Positions 63,624-64,000 of a DNA stretch of 64,000 nucleotides are shown here, one piece after another. The stretch covers positions 868,001 through 932,000 of the forward strand of contig VLTN01000004.1 in assembly GCA_008330645.1 (NCBI GenBank). Direction: 5' to 3'. Position numbers and translations under genes: made by a program. Positions within the stretch are counted from its first letter, which is position 1; every line of letters starts with the position of its first letter. This DNA comes from Cafeteria roenbergensis (taxonomy: Eukaryota; Sar; Bigyra; Bicosoecida; Cafeteriaceae). The notes under the pieces are model-generated. The model did no database searches. It was not told the DNA's origin and worked only from the letters and a program-made list of their open reading frames with translations.

Positions 63624-64000
63624 TCACGCCTTGCCGCGAGCAACCTGCAGGAATGCATTCACAGGCACGAACGCATCCGTTGCAGCGTAGAGGGCTTGGT
63701 ACACGGAGAGGGGGCGGCGGTCCCAGTCGCTGACCTGGCAGCTCTTGTCGAGCGGAGCTCCGAGCGTCGCGACGGCAATGGCCGACAACGAGGCGTGCGA
63801 CTCGCCCACGCCCAACGCCTTGAGCCACTCCGTCGTCTGGAGCTCCACATAAAGTCGGGCCGACGGCGCCGCCCCGCCAGGCGCGATGCGCCTGGCAGCG
63901 AGCGATGCCGCCGCTGCGGCGGCCGTCGCCGCAGCATCGCTCGCCTCGCTCGCGCGCGTGGCAGCGTCCGATCCCGCCGCCGGCGCAGGAGCCGCACTGC
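63624..64000 (-). CDS. DEDD-type 3'-5' exonuclease (WRN/EXD-like), C-terminal part
   Basis: The frame is open from the right edge to a TGA at 63624. The last ~65 residues carry the exonuclease C-terminal block: SLSAIAVATLGAPLDKSCQ, VSDWDRRPLSVYQALYAATD. In WRN/EXD exonucleases this block has the LDKS...SDW..RPL and YAA.DA pattern with the Tyr and final Asp of the DEDDy active site; both are present here. Ahead of it lies an Ala-rich linker (SDAAATAAAAAASLAARR) joined directly by RLYVELQTTEWLKALG. The earlier active-site motifs must lie beyond the window. No splice site is needed in the visible part. It ends VNAFLQVARGKA. Whether a helicase domain is attached cannot be seen. Confidence 0.8.
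   Translation of the reverse strand, partial: SAAPAPAAGSDAATRASEASDAAATAAAAAASLAARRIAPGGAAPSARLYVELQTTEWLKALGVGESHASLSAIAVATLGAPLDKSCQVSDWDRRPLSVYQALYAATDAFVPVNAFLQVARGKA

Noticed and set aside
1-64000. Transposons, LTR or virus-like elements, CRISPR arrays, tRNA or rRNA genes
   Set aside because: No transposase, reverse transcriptase, integrase or capsid-like frames, no long terminal repeats and no spaced direct repeats were seen. I found no tRNA T-loop with a matching acceptor stem, though a covariance-model scan would be decisive.

Overview
The window is compact, very GC-rich nuclear DNA (roughly 70% GC by eye) from a single-celled eukaryote. Most genes carry spliceosomal introns. I modelled 35 introns of 96-417 nt: 32 begin GTGAG and all end CAG. 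The proteins are eukaryotic (VPS4, MAK-type kinase, DPH5, HELLS/DDM1-type remodeller, Niban-like protein, MPO1-like protein). A MAK/RCK kinase and a WDR90/POC16 homologue point to a flagellate. An RHL1-like topoisomerase VI subunit and a stramenopile/alga-style multi-pass membrane protein fit a GC-rich protist, for example a bicosoecid-like heterotrophic flagellate, but the species is not settled. I saw no transposon, virus-like element, CRISPR array, rRNA or tRNA. Layout from left to right: (1) 1-9.6 kb holds three minus-strand genes: an open-ended coiled-coil/polyQ protein, a 1581-residue membrane protein with YDAAGN-type repeats, and an ABHD/EMB8 hydrolase. (2) 10-20 kb holds a 2418-residue UBZ/C2/ankyrin protein and a MAK-type kinase on the plus strand. 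(3) 20.5-28 kb holds a mitochondrial FKBP, a PPPDE-PUL protease, VPS4, a Cys-rich membrane protein and an MPO1-like dioxygenase, partly as divergent pairs. (4) 28.7-43.5 kb holds a Niban-like PH protein with a long Glu/Ala repeat tail and a WDR90/POC16-like protein of about 3564 residues, whose CFAP20-type head is split over four small exons. (5) 43.6-51.7 kb holds glyoxalase II, a 3-ketoacyl-CoA thiolase, a HELLS/DDM1-type SNF2 ATPase and a calcineurin-B-like EF-hand protein. (6) 51.9-64 kb holds RHL1, a secreted acidic protein, an ARM-like protein, an m3C tRNA methyltransferase, a CMP/dCMP-type deaminase, a GH39 glycosidase, DPH5 and the 3' end of a DEDD exonuclease. There are no operons. 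The recurring arrangement is head-to-head pairs sharing 118-410 bp: VPS4 with an MRH-like membrane protein (both endolysosomal), tRNA methyltransferase with deaminase, and glyoxalase II with thiolase. The least explained gene is the membrane protein at 2359-7669. Its N-terminal half is a regular alternation of 22- and 18-residue AYDAAGN units joined to a multi-pass membrane domain and a large soluble C-terminal domain.
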